A stretch of DNA of 64,000 nt, from assembly GCF_004327335.1 (NCBI RefSeq), contig NZ_QJUO01000006.1, positions 1-64,000 on the forward strand, read 5' to 3'. The notes under the pieces were generated by a model. That model did not search any database, was not told the origin of the DNA, and saw only the letters and a program-made list of their open reading frames with translations. Positions 35,018 to 47,123 of the stretch are shown one piece after another. This DNA comes from Stutzerimonas kirkiae. Lineage in GTDB: Bacteria; Pseudomonadota; Gammaproteobacteria; Pseudomonadales; Pseudomonadaceae. A program made the translations under genes and the position numbers. Within the stretch, counting starts at the first letter, position 1. Each line of letters starts with the position of its first letter.

Positions 35018-36400
35018 TTACTTCTGCTCGCGCTTGACCCGTTCGATATCGCGGTAGCGGTTCGCCGGGTGGCTTTCCGGCAGGTAGGGGCCGTCGCCGA
35101 ACAGTTTCTCGCGCAGGGTGCCTTCCTTGTAGCCTTTGGGGTAGACGCCACGGCGTTGCAGTTCCGGCACCAGGTGCTCGACCACGTCCTCGAAGGTCTC
35201 GTGGGCCACGGCATAGGCCAGGTTGAAGCCGTCCAGGTCGGTTGCCTCCACCCATTCCTGCAGCAGGTCCGCGACGGTGTCGGCGGAGCCGACGAACAGC
35301 GGGCCGAGGCCGCCGACGCTGCCCCACCTGGCCAGTTCCTCGATGGTCCAGGCCTTGTCGCCCTCGGCCAGGTGCTCGACGGCGGAAATGATCGCGTTGG
35401 TTTCCACCTTCTTCACGTTGTCGCCGGGGGCGTAGCGGCTGAAGTCGATGCCGGTCCAGCCGGACATCAGCACCAGGGCGCCATCGTAGGAACCATAGCC
35501 CTGGTATTCCTTGAGCTTGGCCTGGGCCTTGGCGTCGGTTTCGTCGACGATGATGGTGGCCAGGGCGAACACCAGGATCTTCTTCGGATCGCGCCCGGCG
35601 GCGGCGGCACGGCGGCGGATATCCGCGACATAGGCCTTGGTCACCGCCTGGGTCGGGGTGGAGATGAACACGCATTCGGCATGGTTGGCGGCGAAGTCCT
35701 TGCCCGCGTTGGAGGCGCCGGCCTGGAACAATACCGGGGTGCGCTGCGGCGACGGTTCCGACAGGTGGTAGCCCGGCACCTCGAAGTATTTGCCCTTGTG
35801 GCCGATCTCGTGGATTTTCTCGGGGATGGCGAAGATGCCGCGCTCGCGGTCGCGTACCACCGCGCCCTCCTCCCAACTGCCTTCCAGCAGCTTGTACAGC
35901 ACTTCCAGGTATTCGCTGGCGACCTCGTAGCGGTTGTCATGGCGCTTCAGGCCGCCCTCGCCGACGTTCTTGGCGCCGCTTTCCAGGTAGGAAGTGACGA
36001 TGTTCCAGCCGACCCGGCCCTTGGTGTGGTGGTCGGCGGTGGCCAGGCGGCGGGCGAAGGTGTAGGGGTGTTCGAAGGAGGTCGAGGCGGTGATACCGAT
36101 GCCCAGGTGCTTGGTCGCCAGGGCGATCGGGTTGGCCAGTTGCAGCGGGTCGTTGACCGGGATCTGCACGCCCTGGGCGAAGGCATGGTCGTTGTTGCCG
36201 TGGTAGACATCGTAGTAGCCGATGACATCGGCGATGAACACCGCGTCGAAGATGCCGCGCTCGAGGATCTTCGCCAGGTCGGTCCAGTACTCGAGGTCCT
36301 TGTACTGCCAGGAACGGTCGCGCGGGTGGCGCCACAGGCCGGGGGACTGGTGGCCGACGCAGTTCATCTCGAAGGCGTTGAAGCGGATGGTCTTGCTCAT
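35018..36400 (-). CDS. NtaA/SnaA/DszA-like FMNH2-dependent monooxygenase, third pair
   Basis: 460 residues from ATG 36400. Luciferase-like barrel: FNAFEMNCVGHQSPGLWRHP, FIADVIGYYDVYHG, KGRVGWNIVTSYLESGAKNVG, YHLSEPSPQRTPVLFQAGAS, DGFNLAYAVAHETFEDV. Close to the cassette 1 enzyme at 15430, less so to 23913. It follows the DszC-like gene by 98 bases and is probably in the same operon. No transporter accompanies this pair. Confidence 0.86.
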   Translation of the reverse strand: MSKTIRFNAFEMNCVGHQSPGLWRHPRDRSWQYKDLEYWTDLAKILERGIFDAVFIADVIGYYDVYHGNNDHAFAQGVQIPVNDPLQLANPIALATKHLGIGITASTSFEHPYTFARRLATADHHTKGRVGWNIVTSYLESGAKNVGEGGLKRHDNRYEVASEYLEVLYKLLEGSWEEGAVVRDRERGIFAIPEKIHEIGHKGKYFEVPGYHLSEPSPQRTPVLFQAGASNAGKDFAANHAECVFISTPTQAVTKAYVADIRRRAAAAGRDPKKILVFALATIIVDETDAKAQAKLKEYQGYGSYDGALVLMSGWTGIDFSRYAPGDNVKKVETNAIISAVEHLAEGDKAWTIEELARWGSVGGLGPLFVGSADTVADLLQEWVEATDLDGFNLAYAVAHETFEDVVEHLVPELQRRGVYPKGYKEGTLREKLFGDGPYLPESHPANRYRDIERVKREQK

Positions 36401-36498
36401 GCTGGGGCTCCAATGGAAAGGAAGTCATCGCCGGCGCTGTTCAGCCCCGGCGCGTGGGTAACAGGTGGCGGATCGGCCCGCTCCCATGGGACTGGCGC

Positions 36499-37686
36499 TC
36501 AGGAATAGAAGCTCGGCTCAGGTGGCGTCCCGTTCAGCGCCCACTCGCCCAGTTCGCGGATGCGGTAGTCCAGCGGGTCGTGCAGGGTCTGGGTGCGCAG
36601 GTTGCGCCAGAAGCGGTCGAGGCGGCGGGCGGCGCTGGTGGCGCGGGCGCCGGTGACTTCGAACAGGCGGCTGGTGAGATCGAGGCCGACACGGGTGGCA
36701 TTGACCTTGGCGCTGCCGATGGCCAGCGCCAGTTGCCCGCGTTCTTCCTCGCCCAGTGCCTCGGCCTTGTTCCAGGCCGCCTCGAACAATTGGTTGGCGC
36801 GCTCGGTCAGGGCCCGCACGGCGTCCAGCCCGGCCCAGAACTCGCCGTAGTGCAGCAGCACGTAAGGGTCCCTGCTGGCCTGGCTGGCGTCGGACTTGAA
36901 CCAGGGGCGCGCCTCGTTGCGGGTGTAGCCGCGGGCCTGCTCGAAGGCGCCCTCGGCGATACCGAGGAACAGGTTGACGAAGGTCAGTTGCGCCAGCAGC
37001 GGGCGCAGGCTGGCGAACGGCGAACTGAGCGGGCCGGGGTCGAGCAGCAGTTCGTTCTCCTCGACGCGCACCCGCTCGAAGGTGGCGCTGCCGCTGTCGG
37101 TCTGGCGCTGGCCCATGTTGTTCCAGTCGCCATGCAGGGTGATGCCGGCGCGGTCGGTCGGGATCGCGGCGATCAGCAGCCGGTCATCGTCGCTCGGGTC
37201 GATGGCCGAGGCGATCAGCATGTCGGAGTCGCTGGCGCCGGAACAGAAACTCTTGTTGCCGGAAAACTCGCGCCAGCCCTGGTGGCGGATGACCTGGGTG
37301 CGCTTGTCCAGCGGGTTCAGCGCATTGCCCCAGAACCAGTTGTGGCGCGCCGTCCCTTCGTACCAAGGCTGCCACTGCGCGGTACTGCCGAACAGCCGCA
37401 CGGTGGCCAGCATCAGGTGCTGGAAACCGTAGACGTGGGCGATGGAGCTGTCGACCCGGGCGAAGGTGCGCACCACCTCCAGGGTTTCCCCCCAGGTGGC
37501 GCCCAGGCCACCGTATTCGCGGGGGATGTTCAGCGTCAGCAAGCCACTGGCGCGAATGGCGTCGCGTTCGGCCTTCGGCGTGCCACCGCGCTCGTCCCGT
37601 TCGGCGGCGCTGGTAGCGAATTGGTCGGCCAGTTGTCGAGCGACCTGCAAGGCCTCGCGTGGGTTGGATGCTGAAGAAATGCTCAC
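36499..37686 (-). CDS. MsuC/DszC-like flavin monooxygenase (acyl-CoA-dehydrogenase family), third pair
   Basis: 395 residues from GTG 37686, chosen because AAGGAG lies six bases upstream; longer readings run into the promoter region. Features: LLTLNIPREYGGLGATW, FGFQHLM-like YGFQHLMLATVRLFG, FSGNKSFCSGASDSDML, WNNMGQRQTDSGS, RFWRNLRTQTLHDPLDYR and a C-terminal FYS. It is a close paralogue of the MsuC-like protein at 45922 and belongs to a different branch from 14162 and 25388. MsuC oxidises methanesulfinate with reduced flavin; this copy may act on a related sulfur compound. Confidence 0.82.
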   Translation of the reverse strand: MSISSASNPREALQVARQLADQFATSAAERDERGGTPKAERDAIRASGLLTLNIPREYGGLGATWGETLEVVRTFARVDSSIAHVYGFQHLMLATVRLFGSTAQWQPWYEGTARHNWFWGNALNPLDKRTQVIRHQGWREFSGNKSFCSGASDSDMLIASAIDPSDDDRLLIAAIPTDRAGITLHGDWNNMGQRQTDSGSATFERVRVEENELLLDPGPLSSPFASLRPLLAQLTFVNLFLGIAEGAFEQARGYTRNEARPWFKSDASQASRDPYVLLHYGEFWAGLDAVRALTERANQLFEAAWNKAEALGEEERGQLALAIGSAKVNATRVGLDLTSRLFEVTGARATSAARRLDRFWRNLRTQTLHDPLDYRIRELGEWALNGTPPEPSFYS

Positions 37687-37755
37687 AAAGGACTCCTTGA
37701 ATGGTTGGCGCAGCCGCTCGGGTGGGCGTGCGGCAGGCAGCAGCCAGAACCCCAA

Positions 37756-37771
37756 CGCAAGAGTTGTACCA
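37756..37771 (-). promoter_or_regulatory. Sigma-54-like promoter for the 37686 unit
   Basis: Minus strand TGGTACAACTCTTGCG has TGG, AC and a full TTGC at exact spacing, matching 9 of 12 defined positions. It is 69 bases before the GTG start. Its -12 half CTCTTGC is the same as in the msuE promoter at 47722. Confidence 0.65.
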
Positions 37772-37835
37772 GCCGGCCAAGAGCCTGGAAGGCGCGCGCT
37801 CCGGAGGGACTGCACGGCAGGCAACAGCCGCCAGG

Positions 37836-37857
37836 TGTTCGCCCAGCAACAGCGAAT
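37836..37857. promoter_or_regulatory. Upstream activator site TGTTCGCC...GCGAAT
   Basis: TGTTCGCCCAGC at the left and GCGAAT at the right form an imperfect inverted repeat, 65 bases upstream of the -24 element. The left half is nearly the same as TGTTCGCCAGC before msuE. Confidence 0.5.
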
Positions 37858-38079
37858 CTGCAGGCTGTATGTTTTCCGGGAGCGAAAAACCATGCCCACC
37901 CGGCCGCCGCCCCGCGAGAAGCCGGCTTTCCGCCTGTTGGCCCGAAACCTGCTCCTGATACCGGCAACCGCGCTGCCATACAGCGGCGGACTCGACTATT
38001 GCCCTGGGCCTGTTGACGTTTCGTCCGCGCACCCTGTTGCGCCGAGAAACGGCCCTCGCTTCGGGCCGCCCCGGCTGGC

Positions 38080-38607
38080 GGCGTCCGCTTCATCCCGCAG
38101 GACGCTGTCAGCGGCGCGGCCGAAAATGAGCATGGCGAGCAGGCTACCCTCGATACGCGGCAACTGGCGCGCTGGCGCCAGCGGGTCGGCATGATCTTCC
38201 AGCACTTCAAGCTGATGGCCTCACACAGCGTCTGGCAGAACGTCGCCCTGCCGTTGCGCATCGCCGGGCTGTCGAAACGGGAGATGAACGGCGGGGTCGA
38301 CCAGGTGTTGCGGCTGGTCGGCCTGGAAGGCAAGCGCGATGCCTATCCGGTGCAATTGTCCGGCGGGCAGAAGCCGCGTGTCGGCATCGCCCGCGCCCTG
38401 GTGCTGGAGCCGGAAATCCTGCTCTGCGACGAAGCCACCTCGGCACTGGACCCGGAAAGCACCCAGGACATCCTCGCCCTGCGGCGCGACATCAATGCCC
38501 GCCTCGGCCTGACCATCGTGCGGATCACCCACGAAATGGCGATGATCCGCGAGATCTGCGACCGCGTGATCGTCCTCGACGCCGGGCGGATCGTCGAGCT
38601 CGGGATC
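38080..38607 (+). pseudogene. Relic of a MetN-like methionine ABC transporter ATPase
   Basis: The reading frame from about 38080 encodes [13 protein letters not shown], then [62 protein letters not shown] and [28 protein letters not shown]. This matches the middle of MetN. The Walker A region is missing or frameshifted (a TLLRR fragment lies in another frame near 38030), the signature has Pro where MetN has Gln (GGQKPR), and the C-terminal substrate-sensing domain is gone. At the 3' end the frame runs straight into a copy of the 34569-type repeat. No metI or metQ is adjacent. It is best read as a decayed gene left by rearrangement. Confidence 0.75.
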
Positions 38608-38617
38608 ACTGCCCTTG

Positions 38618-38654
38618 TGCGAAGGCCCCGTCCCGCCACCAGGCATCCGCACAG
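38618..38654. repeat. Half copy of the 34569-type repeat
   Basis: GAAGGCCCCGTCCCGCCACC, then AGGCATCCGCACAGC, equals the right arm and flank of 34569-34662 with one change. It marks the breakpoint of the metN relic. Confidence 0.7.
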
Positions 38655-38969
38655 CTACTTTCGGTGCTGCCTGTGGGATTCAAGAGCCAGGCCTTTCCAC
38701 CTCTCCGGCCCGAAGTGTTCTCGTAGCCTGGGTTGAGCGCAGCGATACCCAGGGTATGCAATCGATGGATATCACTGCGCTCGAGCCATCAACGAATTCA
38801 CTCAGGATTTGAACGAACACTTGCTTCGACAGCATCAGTAATGAAGGAGCCAGGTGTTTATGCGACTTGGAGAGGGAGCCCTAGTGCGCCACACCCCGGC
38901 CATAGGCTTGACCCACCAGGTAACGGCGCCTCCCCGCAAACCGCACAAACATATTGAAAGACAGGCTCC
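38655..38969. other. Intergenic region without a recognised gene
   Basis: About 315 bases after the metN relic. It holds a degenerate GGTTGAGCGCAGCGATACCC repeat near 38730 related to the element at 23808. Short open frames here show no family features. Confidence 0.5.
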
Positions 38970-39710
38970 TCAGGCGGGCAGGCCGCTGCGCAGCAGCGCC
39001 AGCAGGTCGCGCCAGTGCTGGCGCTCGGCCGCTTCGTCGTAGGTCGTGCTGTCGGCGACGGCGAAGCCGTGGCGGGCTTCATGGCGGGTCGAGCTGAAGG
39101 TGACTTCGGCGGCGAGCAGTGCCTGGTCGAGCCGTTCGATGGCTTCCAGCGGGATCGACGGATCGTCCTTGGCGTGGCCGAAGTGCAGTTTCGCCTTCAA
39201 CTCATGCGCGCGCAGGTGTGGGCTGTCGTGGCTGTCGGTGACCAGGTTGCCACCGTGGAACGAGGCCGCCACGGCGATCCGTTCGGGGAAGTCGGCGGCG
39301 GCGTGCACGGCGATGGCGCCGCTCATGCAGTAGCCGACGAGAGCCACCTGGCCCGTACGTACCTGCGGCTGTGCCTGCAGCCAGCCGAGCAGGGCGCGGT
39401 GGTCGCTGCGCAGTCCTTCGGCACTCAGGCTGGCGCGCAGGGCGCCGAATACCTTGCGCCCTTCTTCATCCTGGAAGCTCAGTCGCGGATCGGCCACCGG
39501 CACCTGCGCCACGCGGTAGTACAGGTTGGGCAACAGCACCGCATAACCCTCGTCGGCCAGGGCCGCGGCCTTGCGCTGGAAGGTTTCGCGCACCCCGCGG
39601 ATATCGGTGTGCAGGATCACCCCGGGCCACGGGCCGGGGCCTTCCGGGGTATGCAGCCAGGCATCGATCTGGCCATCGGGGCTGGGAATGTTCACTACTT
39701 GGATTGGCAT
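38970..39710 (-). CDS. Dienelactone-hydrolase-family protein
   Basis: 246 residues, alpha/beta hydrolase. The nucleophile is Cys128 in GYCMSG, as in dienelactone hydrolase; the likely acid and His are in HAKDDPSIP and HEARHGFAV. No signal peptide, so cytoplasmic. The ATG 39710 lies ten bases after the stop of the ABC exporter, so they are probably co-transcribed. True dienelactone hydrolases act in chlorocatechol breakdown, but many relatives hydrolyse other esters or lactones. A role in breaking down a product of the monooxygenases is possible but unproven. Confidence 0.82.
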   Translation of the reverse strand: MPIQVVNIPSPDGQIDAWLHTPEGPGPWPGVILHTDIRGVRETFQRKAAALADEGYAVLLPNLYYRVAQVPVADPRLSFQDEEGRKVFGALRASLSAEGLRSDHRALLGWLQAQPQVRTGQVALVGYCMSGAIAVHAAADFPERIAVAASFHGGNLVTDSHDSPHLRAHELKAKLHFGHAKDDPSIPLEAIERLDQALLAAEVTFSSTRHEARHGFAVADSTTYDEAAERQHWRDLLALLRSGLPA

Positions 39711-39720
39711 GGCGGGGTCC

Positions 39721-41616
<1,896 letters not shown>

Positions 41617-41967
41617 TGCTGGCTCTCACAAGGGCGGGTGTCGAGAGAGGGAAGAGCTATTCGCACTGGAAATGCGGGTTTTCAGCGAAGCGGCAGAGCG
41701 TCTCGGCACCGGTTCACGAACTGCTGCGCATCGCTTGCGCTGCGTTGGAAACAGGCTCGAAGTGCTCGCTTACCATTCCTGCGCTTTTTCGCCTGTTGCC
41801 GCTTTGCATAGCCTGGTTCGCGAAATCGTGGGCCGGTTCTTACGGGTTGAACGCTTCCGGTTTTTCAAGCCTCCCCCGGGCATACCGCCAGACGCAGCCG
41901 TAGAAGCGGGCTTGCCCGCGCGCGGCGGTGCCTGCAACAGGCTTCGCGGGTGAGCCCGGCGGTCGCG
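41617..41967. other. Intergenic region with repeat debris
   Basis: About 350 bases with no gene. TTCACGAACTGCTGCGCATC and GAAACAGGCTCG near 41715-41765 recur in diverged form near 54422-54472. GCGGGCTTGCCCGCG near 41905 is a REP-like palindrome. Confidence 0.5.
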
Positions 41968-42531
41968 TCAGTCCTTGGCGTTCAGCGTGACCCAGGCGGC
42001 GAAGGCGTCGATGAACTTCTGCAGGAAGGGTTTGACGCTATCGCCCAGCTCACCGCTCTCATCGAAGAATTTCCCGGCACCACCCAGGTAGGCCTCGGGC
42101 TGTTGCAGCAGCGGGACATCGAGAAAGACCAGCGCCTGGCGCAACTGGTGGTTTGCGCCGAAACCACCGATAGCGCCCGGCGATGCGCTGACCACAGCCC
42201 CCGGCTTGCCATGGCCGAAAGCGCTCTTGCCGTAGGGGCGCGATGCCACGTCGATGGCGTTCTTCAGTGCGCCGGGGATCGAGCGGTTGTACTCCGGGGT
42301 GACGAACAGGTAGGCATCGGCGTCCTTGAGCGCCGAACGGAATGTGCCGTAGGCGGCGGGTGGCGTGTCATTGTCGATATCTTCGTCGTACAGCGGCAGG
42401 TCGCGGATCTCGACGATCCGCAGGTCGAGCGAAGCCGGCGCCAGCTCGGCCAGGGCCTTGGCGATCTTGCGGTTGATCGATTCCTTGCGCAGGCTGCCAA
42501 CGAGTACGGCGACGGTGTGGACTTTGCTCAT
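41968..42531 (-). CDS. NAD(P)H-dependent FMN reductase-like flavoprotein
   Basis: 187 residues from ATG 42531 (AAGGAA upstream). Flavodoxin-like fold with the FMN-binding VLVGSLRKESINRK near the N-terminus, FVTPEYNRSIPGALKNAIDVASRP (the NADPH_dep_FMN_red signature) and PGAIGGFGANHQLRQ. It belongs with ChrR/YieF-type reductases, not with MsuE. It could supply reduced flavin to the luciferase- and DszC-type enzymes of the region, or reduce quinones. It lies 171 bases after the amidohydrolase gene with a hairpin between, so its own promoter is possible. Confidence 0.83.
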   Translation of the reverse strand: MSKVHTVAVLVGSLRKESINRKIAKALAELAPASLDLRIVEIRDLPLYDEDIDNDTPPAAYGTFRSALKDADAYLFVTPEYNRSIPGALKNAIDVASRPYGKSAFGHGKPGAVVSASPGAIGGFGANHQLRQALVFLDVPLLQQPEAYLGGAGKFFDESGELGDSVKPFLQKFIDAFAAWVTLNAKD

Positions 42532-42596
42532 AGCGGTTCCTTGGTCATGGGGCTGGAGGCGAACGGTAAAAGACATTTTTTGCCTTTGATCGGACT

Positions 42597-42622
42597 CTTG
42601 CGCAGGTTTTCGCCTGCGCAAG
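42597..42622. terminator. Hairpin between amidohydrolase and FMN reductase genes
   Basis: CTTGCGCAGG-TTTTCG-CCTGCGCAAG is a perfect 10-bp stem with a six-base loop. There is no adjoining T-run on the leftward strand, so it may only attenuate. Confidence 0.45.
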
Positions 42623-42702
42623 ATATACCTCTGACCATTACCCGCGGCAAATACTCCTTCCGATGCTGCCCCATGGCGCACATCGGCGCCGCCTTCCCAG
42701 GA

Positions 42703-43551
42703 TTACACCAGCCCGAACAACCGCCTGGCGTTGCCGGCGAAGAACTTCTCCAGTACCTCGTCGCGGAAACCCAGCAATTGGGCGTCCTCGATACTCTGGC
42801 GGATCGGCCGGAAGGTGTAGGACGAGCCGAACAGCAACTGGTCGGCGAGGAAGCCGTTGGCGGCCTGCACGTAGCCCTCGCTGCCGGGTAGGAACAGGTA
42901 CATGTCCGGCACCAGGTGGATGTTCTCGTAGCGGAAGGCGACACCGATGGCCTGCTGCACGTTCGGCCAGTAGCCGTGGTAGGCGACGATCTTCAGCTCG
43001 GGGAAGGCGCGCGCCACGGCGGCCAGGCGGCCGGGGTCGTTGTAGGCCGGGTCCGGGGTGGTCGGGCCGCTCATCAGGAACAGCGGGATGCCGCGTTTCT
43101 GCAGGTGCTCGTAGATCGGCCAGTACAGCGGGTCGTCCGGGTGCCGCGCCGGCTCGCCGAAGCCCGGCTCGAGGTCGATGCCGGACAGGCCGAGCACGTC
43201 GATGGCACGGTCGATTTCCGCCAGAGCGCCTTCCACGCCCTGCAGCACTGGCTCCACCGAACCGATGCCGAGCAACTCGGCATGGCCATGGACGATGCCG
43301 TGGATCGTGTCATTGGGCAGGTGTTGCGCCGGCGTGTGCCGGCCCACCACCACTGCCTTCTCCAGGCCGGCCTCGCGCACTTCGGCGAGGAAGCCCTGCT
43401 GGGTCTGCGAGCGCTCGAAGTGATCGTCCGCCCCGCGGGTGCCGACCCGCCGGTTCAGCCAGCGCGCGCCCTGGTGGGCGGCGTTGCCGGGGGTGGCGCC
43501 GAAGAAGTCGTGGAGGAAGGCCGGGCGGCAGCGCAGGTCAATGACGCTCAT
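42703..43551 (-). CDS. Amidohydrolase-2 family metal-dependent hydrolase
   Basis: 282 residues; ATG overlaps the stop of the preceding monooxygenase (ATGA). A TIM-barrel amidohydrolase of the ACMSD/gamma-resorcylate decarboxylase type: [76 protein letters not shown], and [12 protein letters not shown] at the end. The usual N-terminal metal motif H-x-H is not evident (the start reads IDLRCRP), so metal binding may be altered. Translational coupling to the sulfonate monooxygenase suggests it processes a product of that pathway; the reaction is unknown. Confidence 0.78.
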   Translation of the reverse strand: MSVIDLRCRPAFLHDFFGATPGNAAHQGARWLNRRVGTRGADDHFERSQTQQGFLAEVREAGLEKAVVVGRHTPAQHLPNDTIHGIVHGHAELLGIGSVEPVLQGVEGALAEIDRAIDVLGLSGIDLEPGFGEPARHPDDPLYWPIYEHLQKRGIPLFLMSGPTTPDPAYNDPGRLAAVARAFPELKIVAYHGYWPNVQQAIGVAFRYENIHLVPDMYLFLPGSEGYVQAANGFLADQLLFGSSYTFRPIRQSIEDAQLLGFRDEVLEKFFAGNARRLFGLV

Positions 43552-44702
43552 GCCGGCGTTCCCTGGTTTTCGTTCCTGCTCTCGCCCTTGGTCGCGCGCA
43601 CGTCGAAGGCACCGCCGGTCAATACCTCGTCGACGGTGACCTTGCGCTTGCCCGGCAGCAGCGGGAACACCAGCTCGGCGAAGCGATAGGCTTCCTCCAG
43701 GTGCGGGTAGCCGGACAGCACGAAGCTGTCGACACCGAGGTCGGCGTATTCCTGCAGGCGTGCCGCGACGGTCTGCGGGTCGCCCACCAGCGCGGTACCG
43801 GCACCACCGCGCACCAGGCCGACGCCGGCCCACAGGTTCGGCGAGACTTCCAGTTTGTCGCGGCGGCCGCCGTGCAGCTCGGCCATGCGCCGCTGGCCGA
43901 CCGAATCCATGCTGGCGTAGTTGGCCTGGGCGGCGGCGATGGTTTCATCGTCGAGGTGGCTGATCAGCTCCTCGGCGGCGGCCCAGGCCTTCTCGTTGGT
44001 CTCGCGCACGATCACGTGCAGGCGCACGCCGAAGCGCACCGTGCGGCCATATTTCTTCGCCCGCTCGCGCACGTCGGCGATCTTCTCGGCCACCGCCGCC
44101 GGCGGTTCGCCCCAGGTCAGGTAGGCGTCCACATGCTTGGCCGCCAGCTCGTGGGCGGCCTCGGAAGAACCGCCGAAGTACAGCGGCGGGTAGGGGCTCT
44201 GCACCGGCTCGAAGAAATTCTGCGCGCCCTTGACCTTGAGGTGCTTGCCGTCCAGGTCGACCCGTTCGCCTTGCAGCACCCGGCGCCAGACATCGAGGAA
44301 TTCGTCGGCGGCTTCATAGCGCTCGTCGTGGGCGAGGAAGATGCCGTCGGCGGCCAGTTCGGTGGCATCGCCACCGGGCACCACGTTGAGCAGCAGGCGG
44401 CCGCCGGTGGCTTCGTCGAGGGTGGCGGCCTGGCGCGCGGTAGCGGTCGGGTTGCCCAGCGAAGTGCGCAGCGCCACCAGCAGCTTGATGCGGTGGGTCA
44501 CCGGCACCAGGCTGGCGGCGGTGACCCAGGGATCGAGGCAACTGCTGCCGGTGGGGATCAGCAGGCCGTCGTAGCCAAGGCTCTCGGCGGCCACGGCGAT
44601 CTGCCGCATATAGGCATTGGTGGCCGGGCGACCGCTGTCGGATTTGCCCAGGTAACGGGTGTCGCCCGAGGTGGGCAGGAACCAGAAAATGTCCAGACTC
44701 AT
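43548..44702 (-). CDS. msuD: FMNH2-dependent alkanesulfonate monooxygenase (MsuD/SsuD family)
   Basis: 384 residues from ATG 44702 (GAGGAA eight bases upstream). Luciferase-like TIM barrel closely matching SsuD and Msu[16 protein letters not shown] at the start, [70 protein letters not shown] (given here in pieces), [52 protein letters not shown]. These enzymes split a sulfonate into an aldehyde and sulfite using FMNH2 and O2. The msuE/msuC context favours MsuD (methanesulfonate and short sulfonates) over SsuD, but sequence alone does not separate them with certainty. Confidence 0.85.
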   Translation of the reverse strand: MSLDIFWFLPTSGDTRYLGKSDSGRPATNAYMRQIAVAAESLGYDGLLIPTGSSCLDPWVTAASLVPVTHRIKLLVALRTSLGNPTATARQAATLDEATGGRLLLNVVPGGDATELAADGIFLAHDERYEAADEFLDVWRRVLQGERVDLDGKHLKVKGAQNFFEPVQSPYPPLYFGGSSEAAHELAAKHVDAYLTWGEPPAAVAEKIADVRERAKKYGRTVRFGVRLHVIVRETNEKAWAAAEELISHLDDETIAAAQANYASMDSVGQRRMAELHGGRRDKLEVSPNLWAGVGLVRGGAGTALVGDPQTVAARLQEYADLGVDSFVLSGYPHLEEAYRFAELVFPLLPGKRKVTVDEVLTGGAFDVRATKGESRNENQGTPA

Positions 44703-44746
44703 GATGTTTTCCTCGTTGCTGTGAAAGGGGCAACGCAAAGGCGGGT

Positions 44747-44808
44747 GAAGCCGAGGAGGAGCGGCTGAGGCTGTACGGGACGTCCAGCCTCCAGCGCTTT
44801 TGTCGGCT
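44747..44808. repeat. Imperfect hairpin of the CAGCCTCCAGCGCTTTT family
   Basis: The right arm CGTCCAGCCTCCAGCGCTTT and the following GTCGGC fit the family seen at 23652; the left arm GCCGAGGAGGAGCGG...GAGGCTG is diverged. It lies between sfnR and msuD and may lower read-through between them. Confidence 0.6.
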
Positions 44809-44812
44809 TTAT

Positions 44813-45913
<1,101 letters not shown>

Positions 45914-45921
45914 GGGCATCC

Positions 45922-47109
45922 CTATGAGTAGAAAGAAGGCGTCGGGCGCGTCTGGCTGAGGGCCCACTCGCCCAGTTCCTGGATCTTGTAGTCCACCGGG
46001 TCGTGCAGGGTCTGGGTACGCAGGTTGCGCCAGTGCCGGTCCAGCCGCAGCGCGGCATGGGTGGCGCGGGCGCCGGTGACTTCGAACAGGCGGCTGCACA
46101 GGTCGAGGCCGACGCGGGTGGCGGCGACCTTGGCGGTGCTGATGGCGATCGCCAGCCGCGCGCGCTCGTCGCTGCCCAGGGCGTGTTCCTTCTGCCAGGC
46201 CTCGTCGAGCAGCGCGGCGGCCCGCTCGGCCAGCACCCGCACGCTCTCCAGGCCGAGCCAGAACTCGCCGTAGTGGGCGAGGATGTATGGGTCCTCGCTG
46301 ACATGCCGGGCCTTGGACTTGAACCATGGCCGGCCTTCCTTGAGGGTGTATTCGCGTGCCTCTTCCAGCGCGCCTTCTGCGATGCCGAGGAAGATATTGC
46401 TGAAGTGCAACTGCGCGATCAGCGGGCGCAGGCAGGCGAAGGGCGTGCTCAGCGGGCCCGGGTCGAGCAGCAGCTCGTTCTCCTCCACCCGTACGCGCTC
46501 GAAGGTGACGCTGCCGCTGTCGGTCTGCCGCTGGCCGATATTGTTCCAGTCGTCATGCAGGGTGATGCCGGTGCGCCCGCTGGGGATCGCGGCGATCAGC
46601 AGGCGGCCGCCGGCCGACTCGTCGCTGGCCGAGGCGATCAGCATTTCCGAATCGCTGGCACCGGAGCAAAAGCTCTTCTTGCCGGAGAACTCGCGCCAGC
46701 CGGCGAAGGTGCGCACCAGGGTGCGGGTGTCCAGCGGGTTCAGCGCGTTGCCCCAGAACCAGTTCTTGCGCGCCGTCTGCTCGAACCAGGGTTGCCACTG
46801 GTCGGGGCGGGCGAACAGGCGCACGGTGGCCAGCATCAGGTGCTGGAAGCCGAAGACATGAGCGATGGAGCTGTCCACCTTGGCGAACTCGCGCACCACC
46901 TCGAAGGTTTCGCTCCAACTGGCGCCGAGGCCGCCGAATTGCGTGGGAATGCTCAACGCCAGCAGGCCGCTGGCGCGCAGCGCATCGCGCTCGGCCTTCG
47001 GCGTGCCGCCCTGGGCATCGCGCTCGGCGGCGGTCTGGGCGAATTCCTGGGCCAGTTGCCGGGCAATCTGCAGGGAACTGGGTTGGCTGGGTAGCGCCTG
47101 TACGCTCAT
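45922..47109 (-). CDS. msuC: MsuC-like methanesulfinate monooxygenase (acyl-CoA-dehydrogenase family)
   Basis: 395 residues from ATG 47109. Features: LLALSIPTQFGGLGASW, FGFQHLMLATVRLFA, FSGKKSFCSGASDSEML, WNNIGQRQTDSGSVTFERVRV, RHWRNLRTQTLHDPVDYK, C-terminal FYS. In Pseudomonas the msu operon encodes MsuE (flavin reductase), MsuD and MsuC; MsuC uses FMNH2 to convert methanesulfinate to methanesulfonate. The same three functions are together here, with the regulator inserted before msuD. The protein at 36499 is a close paralogue. Confidence 0.85.
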   Translation of the reverse strand: MSVQALPSQPSSLQIARQLAQEFAQTAAERDAQGGTPKAERDALRASGLLALSIPTQFGGLGASWSETFEVVREFAKVDSSIAHVFGFQHLMLATVRLFARPDQWQPWFEQTARKNWFWGNALNPLDTRTLVRTFAGWREFSGKKSFCSGASDSEMLIASASDESAGGRLLIAAIPSGRTGITLHDDWNNIGQRQTDSGSVTFERVRVEENELLLDPGPLSTPFACLRPLIAQLHFSNIFLGIAEGALEEAREYTLKEGRPWFKSKARHVSEDPYILAHYGEFWLGLESVRVLAERAAALLDEAWQKEHALGSDERARLAIAISTAKVAATRVGLDLCSRLFEVTGARATHAALRLDRHWRNLRTQTLHDPVDYKIQELGEWALSQTRPTPSFYS

Positions 47110-47123
47110 GGGTCGCCCTCTCG

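Larger units (their letters stand above)
37687..38079. promoter_or_regulatory. Upstream region of the third monooxygenase pair
   Basis: Contains the sigma-54-like promoter at 37756 and the TGTTCGCC site at 37836. Beyond about 37900 no gene is assigned. From about 38030 a stretch reading TLLRR in one frame may be the start of the broken metN described next. Confidence 0.5.
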
